DNA from: Tectiglobus sp965247245
GTDB lineage: Bacteria > Pseudomonadota > Alphaproteobacteria > Rhizobiales > Hyphomicrobiaceae
Direction of reading: 5' to 3'
Length of the DNA: 64,000 nt
Assembly (NCBI GenBank): GCA_965247245.1
Contig: CBDFGV010000003.1
Span: forward strand, 930,001 to 994,000
Within the stretch, counting starts at the first letter, position 1. Every line of letters starts with the position of its first letter. The notes beneath the pieces are model-generated. The model was not told the DNA's origin. It ran no database searches and saw only the letters and a list, made by a program, of their open reading frames with translations. Positions 16,171 through 25,009 of this stretch are shown here, piece by piece. The position numbers and the translations under genes were made by a program.

Positions 16171-18230
16171 GCTGTGTATTCCATATCAACAATCAGGTTG
16201 CGTTTTTCGTCGATCTTGATCGTTCCAGGTCCATTGATAACAACCGTGGATTCGCGTTCCTCGATGATTGCCGGCCCCTGCAAAGATTGTCCCGCCGGCA
16301 GCAGATAGCGGTCATAAACTGGAACACTCATCATGCCACTGTCGGGCACGAAGATTGTCCGCTCGCCTTTGAGTGGATTGTCGCCGCTTGCCATGTTCTC
16401 GGGTAACTTGAGGTCTGGCTTGGGCCCGCTTGCAACGACGCGCCAGGACATCACATCGATCGGCGTATCAGGAATGGTGTGCCCGTAGAGTTGTTCGTAA
16501 ACGCGTTCGAACTCGGCAACGATCTCATCCAGGCTTTCGGGGCCAAGTTCACCATTGGGCATCGGGACACGGATATCAAAGCCTTGTTTGCGATAGCGCA
16601 TGTCGGCCGAACGCTGGAATGTGATTGCCGCGCCATCCAGTGATTGGGACAATCGTCCGCGGCCTTCGTTTTCCATTTCGGCAATCTGCTGGTTGATCGC
16701 CGTCCAATCGGCGTTCTCCAGTCGCACCGGGTTTGACCGCACAAAATCAAATGCGAGAGGAGCTGTCAGGAAGCCGACCGCCGACATCACACCAGCACCG
16801 AAGGGAAAGACAATCTTGGGAAGCTTGAGGATTTTGGCCACACCATATGCATGGACAGGCCCCGCACCACCGAATGCAAACATCGGGAACTCAGAAATCG
16901 TCTTTCCTCGTTCGATGGCGTGGATACGCGCTGCTGACGCCATGGCTTCGTTGGCCAGCTGATGGATCCCCCATGCAGCCTTGAGCGGTTCGAGACCTAG
17001 CCGCTGGCCGACCTGCTGTTCTATGGCCGACTGCGCGCCCGGTTGATCGAGCTGCATGTCTCCACCTAGGAAAAAGTCTGGATTGAGATAGCCCAGCATA
17101 AGGTCTGCATCGGTGACCGTTGGCTTGTCACCGCCACGCCCATAACAGACCGGCCCCGGAACCGATCCAGCGCTTTGCGGGCCAACTTTGAGGCGACCAA
17201 GGGTATCGATCTCAGCAATAGAGCCGCCGCCGGTACCAATCTCGATCATTTCGATCACCGGCACTTTGACGGGCAATCCGCTACCCTTTTTGAACTGATA
17301 CTGGCGGTCAACTTCAAACTCTGGTGCCAGCAACGGCTCGCCATCAACAATCAGGCAGGCCTTTGCCGTCGTGCCACCCATGTCGAAAGACAGAATGTCC
17401 TTAAGACCGAGAGCTTGACCATAGTGAGCCGCAGCCAATGCACCGGCCGCTGGACCGGACTCAACTAACCTGATAGGGGCATCCACCGCCTGCGAGGCTG
17501 TCAGCAGCCCGCCGTTGGACTGCATAACGAAGAGATTGGTTGATGGCGTTAGCTGCTCGCGCGCTCTTGCTTCTAAGCGACTAAGGTATTGCTCGGCAAT
17601 GCCCTTCACATAGACATTGCAGAGCGCTGTTGACGTACGCTCAAACTCGCGGATTTCCGGCGCGATTTCACTCGACAGCGTGATGGCAAGTTCCGGCATT
17701 TCCTCGGCCAGAATGTCATAGACGACGCGTTCATGAGCACCATTGAGGTAAGAGTTGAGGAGACTGACAGCAACTGCCTCCACGCCAGCCTGCTTGAGCT
17801 TTGTCGCTAAAGACCGGATTTCAACCGGATCGGGTGTCTCGCGAACCGTGCCATCTGACAAGATCCGCTCTGAGATCTCGAACCGATGACGGCGGCGCGC
17901 AATCGGTTCAGGCCGTCGCAACCTCAGATCATACATATCATAACGGTGCTCGCGGCCAATCTCGATGGCATCGCGAAAGCCCCTGGTTGTAATGAGCGCT
18001 GTCAGAGCGCCTTTCCGTTCAATAAGGGCGTTGGTGAAAAGGGTCGTGCCGTGGACGACATGAGAGACCTGCTCTGCATCGCCCTCAATCGTCTCACCAA
18101 TACCTGTGATCACGCCATCATCAGGCTGCCCAGGCGTTGTGAGTACTTTCCCGAGGCGGAGCGCGCCGGTTTCATCATCCACCAATACGATGTCCGTAAA
18201 TGTTCCGCCAATATCTGCACCGATGCGCAT
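16167..18230 (-). CDS. hyuA: Hydantoinase/oxoprolinase family subunit A
   Basis: A 687-residue HyuA-type ATPase subunit. The N-terminal R-I-G-A-D-I-G-G-T-F-T-D phosphate-binding loop and the later D-M-G-G-T-T-A-K segment are the two halves of the actin-like ATP site; G-G-A-G-P also occurs. The ATG at 18230 is preferred because GGAGG lies directly before it; an ATG 12 bases upstream would start before that site. It is the first gene of the operon and is divergent from a LysR gene, the likely regulator. In this family ATP hydrolysis activates the amide carbonyl for ring opening. Confidence 0.92.
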   Translation of the reverse strand: MRIGADIGGTFTDIVLVDDETGALRLGKVLTTPGQPDDGVITGIGETIEGDAEQVSHVVHGTTLFTNALIERKGALTALITTRGFRDAIEIGREHRYDMYDLRLRRPEPIARRRHRFEISERILSDGTVRETPDPVEIRSLATKLKQAGVEAVAVSLLNSYLNGAHERVVYDILAEEMPELAITLSSEIAPEIREFERTSTALCNVYVKGIAEQYLSRLEARAREQLTPSTNLFVMQSNGGLLTASQAVDAPIRLVESGPAAGALAAAHYGQALGLKDILSFDMGGTTAKACLIVDGEPLLAPEFEVDRQYQFKKGSGLPVKVPVIEMIEIGTGGGSIAEIDTLGRLKVGPQSAGSVPGPVCYGRGGDKPTVTDADLMLGYLNPDFFLGGDMQLDQPGAQSAIEQQVGQRLGLEPLKAAWGIHQLANEAMASAARIHAIERGKTISEFPMFAFGGAGPVHAYGVAKILKLPKIVFPFGAGVMSAVGFLTAPLAFDFVRSNPVRLENADWTAINQQIAEMENEGRGRLSQSLDGAAITFQRSADMRYRKQGFDIRVPMPNGELGPESLDEIVAEFERVYEQLYGHTIPDTPIDVMSWRVVASGPKPDLKLPENMASGDNPLKGERTIFVPDSGMMSVPVYDRYLLPAGQSLQGPAIIEERESTVVINGPGTIKIDEKRNLIVDMEYTA

Positions 18231-18380
18231 CACAACCTCCATATTGAGATCCAGTGGTCTTAACTGCCCTTCCCGACAAAACGAATTACCGTTTCGGCAA
18301 TCCTGACTTGCAGACCGGCAAGCTTGATGCTGCAGTGGTCACACACTTCACAAAGCACGTCCGCTCCCGAGGCTGATTAA
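18231..18380. promoter_or_regulatory. Divergent control region between hyuA and lysR
   Basis: A 150-base region between the two divergent starts, the standard site for LysR autoregulation and operon activation. I did not identify a convincing T-N11-A palindrome by eye, so this entry rests on gene arrangement. Confidence 0.4.
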
Positions 18381-19331
18381 ATGGATCTTCGCCAACTTAG
18401 GTACTTTACGGCTGTTGCCGATCTACAGAGCATTGCTCAGGCATCGGCTCATCTCGGCGTGGCAGGCCCGGCGATCAGTCGCTCGATCTCCTCGTTGGAA
18501 GCTGAACTGAAATGCCTGTTGTTCGAACGTGATGGACGCGGCATGCAACTCACCGCGGCAGGAAAGATGCTGCACAACAGGGCCAGCCACATCCTACGAG
18601 AGGTCGAACTCACACGGCAGGAGGTGATGGCCGAAGGCGCCCATCTCGAAGGCGTTGTGACCATCGGTGGTACGCCGTCAATCATTGCAATGATTGGCAG
18701 AACCTTGATCAACCGCTGCCGTGAACAACTTCCGCGCGTCAGCCCGCGCATCACGGAAGGTTATAGCGCCCATCTCGTGACATGGCTGCTGGCAGGTAAC
18801 ATCGACTTTGCCCTCGTGAACGGCTATCAGCCGGTAAATCCACGGATCACCAGTGAGTGCCTCGCAACGGAGCGCCTCTTTGCAATCGGACGACCTGAAG
18901 CCTTTGGCAGCAGTAACTCGAGCGTACCCCTCAAAGCGCTTCTCCAGAGCGATCTCATTCTACCTTCGGCGCAGAACCCAATGCGCGGATTGATTGACAG
19001 CGCTGCTGCGGGAGAAGGAGAGACAGTTTCGGCAGCCATTGAAGTGGACTCAGCTGGCCTGCTCAAAGAGTTGGTTCTTCAGGGAAGCGGTTGCGGTGTT
19101 CTACCGTTTGGTGCTGTGAAACAAGAGTTTGATGCAGGATCCTTAGTCGCCCTACCGATCGGCGAGCCTGAAATCCTTATCGAGTTGGGACTGATCTACG
19201 CAAACGACTCACCACCGTCACGAGTCGGCGCAAGCGTTATCGCAATCATCCACGACGTTCTGAACGAGATCATCGCAAAGGATGGGCGACACGGCTTCGT
19301 AGAAGTTCGCCAGCAGTCCCAAGCAACCTGA
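18381..19331 (+). CDS. LysR-family transcriptional regulator
   Basis: A 316-residue LysR protein. The N-terminal ~60 residues form the winged helix-turn-helix (D-L-R-Q-L-R-Y-F-x-A-V, A-Q-A-S-A-H-L-G, A-I-S-R-S-I-S-S-L-E), and the rest is the periplasmic-binding-protein-like effector domain. The opening resembles the CysB/CbL-type branch seen with many aromatic and nitrogen catabolic operons. It is divergent from the hyuA operon and so probably controls it in response to a pathway intermediate. Confidence 0.92.
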   Translation: MDLRQLRYFTAVADLQSIAQASAHLGVAGPAISRSISSLEAELKCLLFERDGRGMQLTAAGKMLHNRASHILREVELTRQEVMAEGAHLEGVVTIGGTPSIIAMIGRTLINRCREQLPRVSPRITEGYSAHLVTWLLAGNIDFALVNGYQPVNPRITSECLATERLFAIGRPEAFGSSNSSVPLKALLQSDLILPSAQNPMRGLIDSAAAGEGETVSAAIEVDSAGLLKELVLQGSGCGVLPFGAVKQEFDAGSLVALPIGEPEILIELGLIYANDSPPSRVGASVIAIIHDVLNEIIAKDGRHGFVEVRQQSQAT

Positions 19332-19377
19332 TTTCGGCGAAAGGTTGTACTGACAGACACCGAAGGATCGATCGCAG

Positions 19378-19896
19378 CTACTTGTTCAACCCTTGCTCCA
19401 ATAGTGCTCTGCTTGGCTCATAGCGATTTGGTACTTGTTGGCTGATCTGGGAATCCTGAAGCACGCGCATTTGGTCTATGGTATCGCACACATCTGCCAG
19501 TTTCATCTCTATGGCTGCAAGATTGCCGCTCGCAACCAGGCCTCGCACATAATCGAGATAGCCTTGATCATCCCCCGGCGTTACGGCCTTGAAGTCACGA
19601 TAGTAATCAGCATTTGGTGGTGGCGTCGTTACGCGAACAATCTCTATGGCGGCTTGTGAGAGTTGCAGTGCCTCCATGCGTTCGCGGCCGCCACCGCCCG
19701 TCATAAGCGCATCGTGAATCAAGGCCGCTTCCAATTGATCGCGATTGGGTTGCGGATAACGCAGACAGAGCCGAAGCGCGACGCGCCGAAAGTGTTCAGC
19801 CCACGGGCGGCCATTTAGGTCTTTGGCACCGCTATGGCGTTCTTCCAACTCAGCGATCAGACCACGCCAGCGATCGTCTTCGGGTTCCAACCACAT
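19378..19896 (-). CDS. HD-domain-like hydrolase
   Basis: A 172-residue helical protein with an HD-type metal site: His35 (A-E-H-F-R-R), His61-Asp62 (A-L-I-H-D), and Asp135 (M-K-L-A-D), spaced as in RelA/SpoT-like HD hydrolases. The family hydrolyses phosphoester bonds in nucleotides; the substrate here is unknown. Its ATG directly follows the stop of the monooxygenase gene (TGAATG), so its translation is probably coupled to that gene. Pairing with an FAD monooxygenase is unusual. Confidence 0.65.
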   Translation of the reverse strand: MWLEPEDDRWRGLIAELEERHSGAKDLNGRPWAEHFRRVALRLCLRYPQPNRDQLEAALIHDALMTGGGGRERMEALQLSQAAIEIVRVTTPPPNADYYRDFKAVTPGDDQGYLDYVRGLVASGNLAAIEMKLADVCDTIDQMRVLQDSQISQQVPNRYEPSRALLEQGLNK

Positions 19897-20988
19897 TCAA
19901 TAAGCCTTTTCTACTTGCGTTGGTTTCATGTTGGATGGCACCAGATCGTCAAGGTCAATATCTGGGAATCCTCGGTGCAGGGAACGCGACGAGGCCAAGT
20001 GCTCTGCTTCTCTCTGATCTGCGTCCGTCAGAGGTCGCACTTCTGCCTGCCATGACGCAAGGGCAGCATCAATCTCATCCGTCTTGCTGAGGGCTTGGCC
20101 CAGTTTGATGGCGTTCCGCAATGAGATATTTGCACCACGAGCATGGCTGGAAGGCATGGCATGCGCTGCGTCCCCGACCAGAGCGACCCGACCTGCAATC
20201 CAAGACGAAAGCCGGATCGAACTGTAGCGATCAACACGCGCTTCCAGTGGCTGCCGCTTCAACAGTGGCTCAAGCATTGGAAACGAAGGAATCCAAAGTG
20301 ATTGATCCGTTGGTAACGCCAGTCTCTCGGTGTCATCGTCAGACACCATCATGACGAGATAACAGTGATCTGTGCTGCAAGGGCTGTAGAGAATGCGTAA
20401 TGGCACGGTCTCGTAGGACCAACAGTCCTTACTCATGCTCCAATCGTCAGTTGTCACTCCTTGACGGTCCAGAAGGACGCGGACCAGCCCATCCTGATGT
20501 CTGACCAAGTCGCGCTTTAGACCAAGCGACGTGAATGCTTGGGATCCAACCCCATCCGCCGCCACCACTAGGTCAGCAGATCTCCGACTACCGTCCGCCA
20601 GTGTGAGTGAACCAGCCGGGTCAACGCTTAATACGTGTGATCTCGTGCGGATCTCAACGCCAGCGTCTCTTGCAGCTTCAGCCAACAAACCATGGAGTTT
20701 CTGGCGGAGCACTGTGCGAAAGACATCTGAGTTTTCGTGCGCACGATGGAGCCTGCCGTTTATCCATGTCTCGAAACCTCTCGGAGCAAACGAGCAGTTG
20801 TAGAACGCCTCGCGTTGATTAATCTGGTCGAGCGCCCACAAACCGTCGCGCGAAAGATAGAGGCCGCCGCCAGTGGAGCGGAGACGATCGGCCGCCTCGT
20901 GGACGACAACTTGCCATCCATCCTGTCCCAACTTTGCGGCGAGTGCTAAGCCTGCGAGGCCGCCACCAGCTATCTCTACGGTTTTCAT
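19897..20988 (-). CDS. FAD-dependent monooxygenase (PHBH/UbiH class)
   Basis: A 363-residue group A flavin monooxygenase: the N-terminal G-G-G-L-A-G-L dinucleotide motif, the middle A-A-D-G-V-G-S motif for FAD and NAD(P)H, and R-V-A-L-V-G-D-A-A-H-A-M-P-S near residue 275. Such enzymes hydroxylate aromatic or activated ring compounds with O2 and NAD(P)H. It is adjacent to the small HD gene downstream; the glutaminase gene upstream on the same strand is 140 bases away. No dedicated regulator is next to it. Confidence 0.88.
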   Translation of the reverse strand: MKTVEIAGGGLAGLALAAKLGQDGWQVVVHEAADRLRSTGGGLYLSRDGLWALDQINQREAFYNCSFAPRGFETWINGRLHRAHENSDVFRTVLRQKLHGLLAEAARDAGVEIRTRSHVLSVDPAGSLTLADGSRRSADLVVAADGVGSQAFTSLGLKRDLVRHQDGLVRVLLDRQGVTTDDWSMSKDCWSYETVPLRILYSPCSTDHCYLVMMVSDDDTERLALPTDQSLWIPSFPMLEPLLKRQPLEARVDRYSSIRLSSWIAGRVALVGDAAHAMPSSHARGANISLRNAIKLGQALSKTDEIDAALASWQAEVRPLTDADQREAEHLASSRSLHRGFPDIDLDDLVPSNMKPTQVEKAY

Positions 20989-21128
20989 TCTGCGGATGCT
21001 CTCAATAATCCATCTACCGTATCGCTCGCCCAGTTGACGAGCAACCGCTTTCAGTTGTTCGCCCTTTGACTATTTCGGTCTCAAGACATGCCTTGCCATT
21101 GACTGAACAACGGCGTCCAGCTGGGGAT

Positions 21129-22061
21129 TTAGGCTGGTGCGAAAACTGACCAGCCCATATCTCGCGCGAGCTTTTCGAGAGCCAGCCGTCCAAGGTGAGA
21201 GTTACCGGAGACATCAAGTCCGGGTGACCATACAGCGATTGACGCTCTTCCGGGAACGATTGCAAGAATACCGCCACCAACGCCGCTCTTGCCGGGCAGT
21301 CCGACACGATACGCGAACTCACCAGAACCATCGTAATGGCCGCAGGTCAGCATCACGGCATTGATCCGGCGCGCGCAATCAGCGCTAACGAGTGAGTTAC
21401 CGTCGCTAGGATTGCTGCGTCCCTCGAACGCCAGAAACCGTCCTGCCGCCGCAAGTTGCCTGCATGACATGGCAATAGAACAATGGTGGAAGTAAACGCC
21501 GAGCACATGGTCGACAGGGTTTTCGATCACCCCAAAAGCCTTCATGTAGTTGGCGAGTGCCATGTTGCGATAGCCGGTCAGCTTCTCAGATGCCGCGACT
21601 GCTTTATCGATATAGATGCTGTCGTCTTGTGCAGCAGCCTTGATGAATTGCACAATCTCACCGAGAGCCTCGCGCGGCGGATGCCCAGAGACGATCGCAT
21701 CCGTCACGGCTATTGCACCTGCATTGATGAAGGGATTGCGCGGAATCCCATTTTCGGCTTCGAGCTGCACTATAGAATTGAACGGACTGCCGGATGGTTC
21801 TCTGCCGACACGGTTCCATAGCCGTTCACCCAATCGCCCCAGCGCCAGGGTCAGCGTGAAGACCTTGGATACGCTCTGAATTGAGAACGCTTCATCGGCG
21901 TCGCCACCCACAACTGTGCCGTCGGGCCCAGAGACCGCAATTCCAAATTTTGTTGGATCAGCATCCGCCAATTCTGGGATGTAAGTCGCGACCGCCCCAC
22001 GATCCGGCCGGTTCGCCATTTCCTGAGCGATTTCTTCGACGACGTCCTCTAGTCTGCTCAA
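21129..22061 (-). CDS. glsA: Glutaminase
   Basis: A serine-dependent glutaminase of the beta-lactamase-like family, about 310 residues. It has the S-x-x-K pair in F-S-I-Q-S-V-S-K, the N-P-F-I-N-A-G-A-I block, the Tyr of A-Y-R-V-G-L and the closing G-K-S-G-V-G-G-G-I. It converts glutamine to glutamate and ammonia in the cytoplasm. No ATG fits. TTG at 22061 follows a GAGGA site by five bases and is preferred; GTG at 22073 would add four residues but has no site. Confidence 0.93.
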   Translation of the reverse strand: MSRLEDVVEEIAQEMANRPDRGAVATYIPELADADPTKFGIAVSGPDGTVVGGDADEAFSIQSVSKVFTLTLALGRLGERLWNRVGREPSGSPFNSIVQLEAENGIPRNPFINAGAIAVTDAIVSGHPPREALGEIVQFIKAAAQDDSIYIDKAVAASEKLTGYRNMALANYMKAFGVIENPVDHVLGVYFHHCSIAMSCRQLAAAGRFLAFEGRSNPSDGNSLVSADCARRINAVMLTCGHYDGSGEFAYRVGLPGKSGVGGGILAIVPGRASIAVWSPGLDVSGNSHLGRLALEKLARDMGWSVFAPA

Positions 22062-22368
22062 GCTATTCCTCACGCATGGTAGGTTCTGGCCAAATTGAAA
22101 ACATGTTATGTCCAGTCACGCTATAGCGGCCTTTGCTGGCGTGCCAGGTTCAATATGTTCCAACTCTAGCCTGTTGCGTTTGAGTTGCTGATGGCAGGAT
22201 GGTTCGGAGTGATCAAGTTTGCTCTCGCCTTGGCTGCAAAGGCGGCAAGTGAATTCTCCAGCAACCGAGACCGGTTGAGATCTCCTAATTGAGAGCGGCA
22301 GTCATAGGCGTTAAGCGAGCAACGTCGGGCCACAAGCCAGTTCAACGTTGCTCGCACTATTACCCAAC
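22062..22368. other. Intergenic region without a recognised feature
   Basis: About 300 bases between the YCII-like gene end and the glutaminase start on the minus strand. Open frames here are short and in poor context. It presumably carries the glutaminase promoter; no strong hairpin or repeat was seen. Confidence 0.4.
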
Positions 22369-22716
22369 CTAAGCAACAAAGCGCATGGGCTGAGGCAGGC
22401 GCTCTTCGATCGGCGGGATTGGCTGCACATCGGCGCAATCAACTTCGGCGGTTGTCTGTTGCGGTTGCAGTTCACCCAAGTCGATTTCGACGTTGCCATT
22501 GGCAATGAAGGGCAGGTGAGCCAGCTGCTTGCGTGCTTTCTCTTCGTCGTCTGCGACCAAACCAATCACAGTTCCACAGTTCGCGTTGCGCAATGTTTCG
22601 GCGCGAAAGACGCCTGCCTGGATGCCATCCCAAACGGCAACATCCTGGTTGCGCATGAAATCCGCAGGTATTTCCGTTGTCGTGTTGGTGTCTCGAATAA
22701 CAGCGTAGATGCTCAT
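22369..22716 (-). CDS. YCII/muconolactone-isomerase-like small protein
   Basis: A 115-residue protein with a dimeric alpha-beta-barrel look: an opening strand (M-S-I-Y-A-V-I-R), a Trp/Gly-rich segment, V-I-G-L-V-A-D-D, then E-K-A-R-K-Q-L-A-H-L-P. The ATG at 22716 follows a GAGGA site; a longer frame upstream is not supported. Proteins of this shape often isomerise small lactones or bind small acids. It lies 66 bases after the SDR stop on the same strand, so the two are probably co-transcribed. Confidence 0.7.
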   Translation of the reverse strand: MSIYAVIRDTNTTTEIPADFMRNQDVAVWDGIQAGVFRAETLRNANCGTVIGLVADDEEKARKQLAHLPFIANGNVEIDLGELQPQQTTAEVDCADVQPIPPIEERLPQPMRFVA

Positions 22717-22782
22717 GATGCTTTTTCCTCTTGTGAATACTGTCTTCAACCGTGGTGCGGCAGGCTCCACGATTGGTTGTCG

Positions 22783-23535
22783 TTAGACTTGCGCATAGCC
22801 GCCATCCACCGCGAACTCAGCGCCATTGACGAAGGAGCTGGCTGGAGATGCAAGGAAGGTTGCCACGTTGGCAATCTCATGTGGCTTTCCGAGGCGGCCA
22901 AGTGGTGTCTTGGCAGCAACGTCTGCGCCAAACGCTTCGACGGTCTCGGGCTCAAGGCCCATCTTCCCGACGATTGGTGTTTCGGTGAGACCCGGTGAAA
23001 CGGCATTGACCCGGATACCGCGCGGAGCCAACTCAGTCGCGAGTGAGCGTGCGAACGATCGGACGGCTGCCTTGGTCGCTGAATAGACACTTGCGCCCGC
23101 TATTCCAAGACCGTTAACGACCGAGGTATTCAAGATGATCGACGCGCCGTCTTGCAGGTGAGGTAGCGCCTTCTGGATGGTGAAATATGCGCCTTTGACG
23201 TTGATATCGAAAAGGCGTTCGAAGTGGGACAGGTCGACGGATTCGACAGGTACAAACTCTGCGACGCCGGCGTTAACGAAAAGGACGTCGATCTTACCGT
23301 GTGTTGCGCGGACCGTATCGAACACGCGATCCAGGTCCTGCGTATGGGAAACATCACCTTGGATGGCCGTGGCTTGTGGGCCGAGCACTGTAGCCGCCCG
23401 GTCCAGGCTTTCCTGGTTGCGGCCAACGATGATGACTTTGGCACCTTGGTCAATCAGCGTTTGCGCTGTTGAGAGCCCGATACCTGAATTGCCGCCGGTT
23501 ACGACTGCGACTTTGTCTTGAAGATTGTAGCTCAT
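22783..23535 (-). CDS. Short-chain dehydrogenase/reductase
   Basis: A 250-residue classical SDR. The cofactor motif is T-G-G-N-S-G-I-G-L near residue 14, N-A-G follows near 85, and the catalytic set is Ser-Tyr-Lys with Y-S-A-T-K near residue 150. The end V-D-G-G-Y-A is typical. It oxidises an alcohol or reduces a ketone with NAD(P)H. The second of two nearby ATGs (23535) is chosen because the AGGAG site would touch the first. It is divergent from a LysR gene and followed by the YCII-like gene. Confidence 0.92.
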   Translation of the reverse strand: MSYNLQDKVAVVTGGNSGIGLSTAQTLIDQGAKVIIVGRNQESLDRAATVLGPQATAIQGDVSHTQDLDRVFDTVRATHGKIDVLFVNAGVAEFVPVESVDLSHFERLFDINVKGAYFTIQKALPHLQDGASIILNTSVVNGLGIAGASVYSATKAAVRSFARSLATELAPRGIRVNAVSPGLTETPIVGKMGLEPETVEAFGADVAAKTPLGRLGKPHEIANVATFLASPASSFVNGAEFAVDGGYAQV

Positions 23536-23668
23536 GATCATCTCCTGTGGTGTGAAGCCAGAGGTTCTGCTTATTCGTATTGCGTCTGGCGTTTCGTTTG
23601 ATGATCAGAACATGGCGCAAGCCAATGAATAATTGAAATTGATTGTTTATATAACTATTATCATTTTC
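23536..23668. promoter_or_regulatory. Divergent SDR/lysR control region
   Basis: A 133-base region between the SDR and LysR starts, with an AT-rich stretch next to lysR that is likely to contain overlapping promoters and the LysR site. The assignment rests on arrangement and composition. Confidence 0.45.
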
Positions 23669-24577
23669 ATGAATTTAGCAGGCATAGATCTCAACCTCCT
23701 GCTCGTCTTTGATGCGGTGATGGCGGAGCGGCATGTCACCCGGGCCGGCGACAGGATCGGCATGTCGCAACCGGCTATGAGCAATGCGCTCAATCGGTTA
23801 CGTCATCATTTGAAGGACGAGTTGTTTGTCCGCGGTTCGGACGGTATGCGCCCGACGCCGCGCGCGGTTGAGCTGGCAACACCTATTCGTGCGGCTTTAC
23901 AAAGCCTCGAAACGGCACTTGATCCAGCTGACTTCGATCCAAAGTCGGCCAAACGCATGTTCTCCATCGGAACCAATGACTATGGCGTGACCACGCTCAT
24001 GCCAGAGGTCGCGCGACGCCTGGAGGCGGAAGCACCGGGCATCAACATCCGTCTCGTTCTGAGCGCCGGCCATACGTTTGAAATGCTTGACGCACAGGAG
24101 CTAGATTTCGGCCTCAGTGCGTTCGGCGAGATCCCGGAGCGTTTTGGTTCGAAGCTGCTGATTGAAGACACGTACGTGTTAATGCTGCGCAAAGGCCATC
24201 CGCTTGCCAAAGGCAAACTGACCTTGGCCAAGTACGCTGCGGCACGGCACATGTTGATGTCGCCACGCGGAGATCCCAACGGTTTTGTTGATCGTGCGCT
24301 GGTTGAGCACGGCCTGACCCGCCAGATCGCGATGACAATCAATAGTTTTTCATCGGCCCCACTGCTGCTCGCAGACTCTGACCTGATACTGACTGCGCCG
24401 AAGCGGATCGCGGATACCTACGCGCCCCTCTATGACATCGTTACGCGACCGGCACCGTTCTCCGGACCGCGCTCCTATGCGTCGGCGACATTGGTCTGGC
24501 ATGCGCGGCTCGGTTCACATCCGGCGCACATATGGTTCCGCGAATTATTGACGGATATTGCAAGCACACTGGACTAG
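23669..24577 (+). CDS. LysR-family transcriptional regulator
   Basis: A 302-residue LysR protein. The start at 23669 gives the usual opening (L-A-G-I-D-L-N-L-L-L-V-F-D-A-V); a longer hydrophobic N-terminus in the same frame is atypical. The helix-turn-helix shows V-T-R-A-G-D-R-I-G-M-S-Q-P-A-M-S-N-A-L-N. The opening resembles the NodD/NahR-like branch. The likely target is the divergent SDR/YCII pair. Confidence 0.9.
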   Translation: MNLAGIDLNLLLVFDAVMAERHVTRAGDRIGMSQPAMSNALNRLRHHLKDELFVRGSDGMRPTPRAVELATPIRAALQSLETALDPADFDPKSAKRMFSIGTNDYGVTTLMPEVARRLEAEAPGINIRLVLSAGHTFEMLDAQELDFGLSAFGEIPERFGSKLLIEDTYVLMLRKGHPLAKGKLTLAKYAAARHMLMSPRGDPNGFVDRALVEHGLTRQIAMTINSFSSAPLLLADSDLILTAPKRIADTYAPLYDIVTRPAPFSGPRSYASATLVWHARLGSHPAHIWFRELLTDIASTLD

Positions 24578-25009
24578 ATTTGGGTGGACGAACCTAGGAT
24601 TGTCATCAACGTTAGCGCCATCGGTTCGAGCTATGCGTACACTTGGCCATGTATTCTCTGATGGCAACTATGCCGGACAAGCAAGTATGAAACGCTACGG
24701 ACCGTCGGGGCACCAATTCTCCCACTACACATGCTAGCTGAGAGCGTGCACCAGGCACCCTTGGAACAAGATTTAGGATCGGATCAGCCCGGTCACGAGA
24801 AGATCGCCAACTCGGCACAAACACGCACTGAAACAGCAGCCAACATCGTAAATGGTCGGAAGCACCGCCAACTTCTGAACCAGGCCAGATGATTGTATCC
24901 AATTTGGATGCGGTGTGAGTTGAAATCGACAGATTGCACAATCCAGGCGGCCAAACCACTTTCCCATCATAAGCAACGGCCCTATGGCCAAGAACATGGG
25001 AGCTTTGAT
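24578..25009. other. Intergenic region without a recognised gene
   Basis: About 430 bases between lysR and the pirin gene. A 158-codon frame on the minus strand would overlap the pirin start and has no family likeness. The region probably holds the pirin promoter; I see no clear site. Confidence 0.4.
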
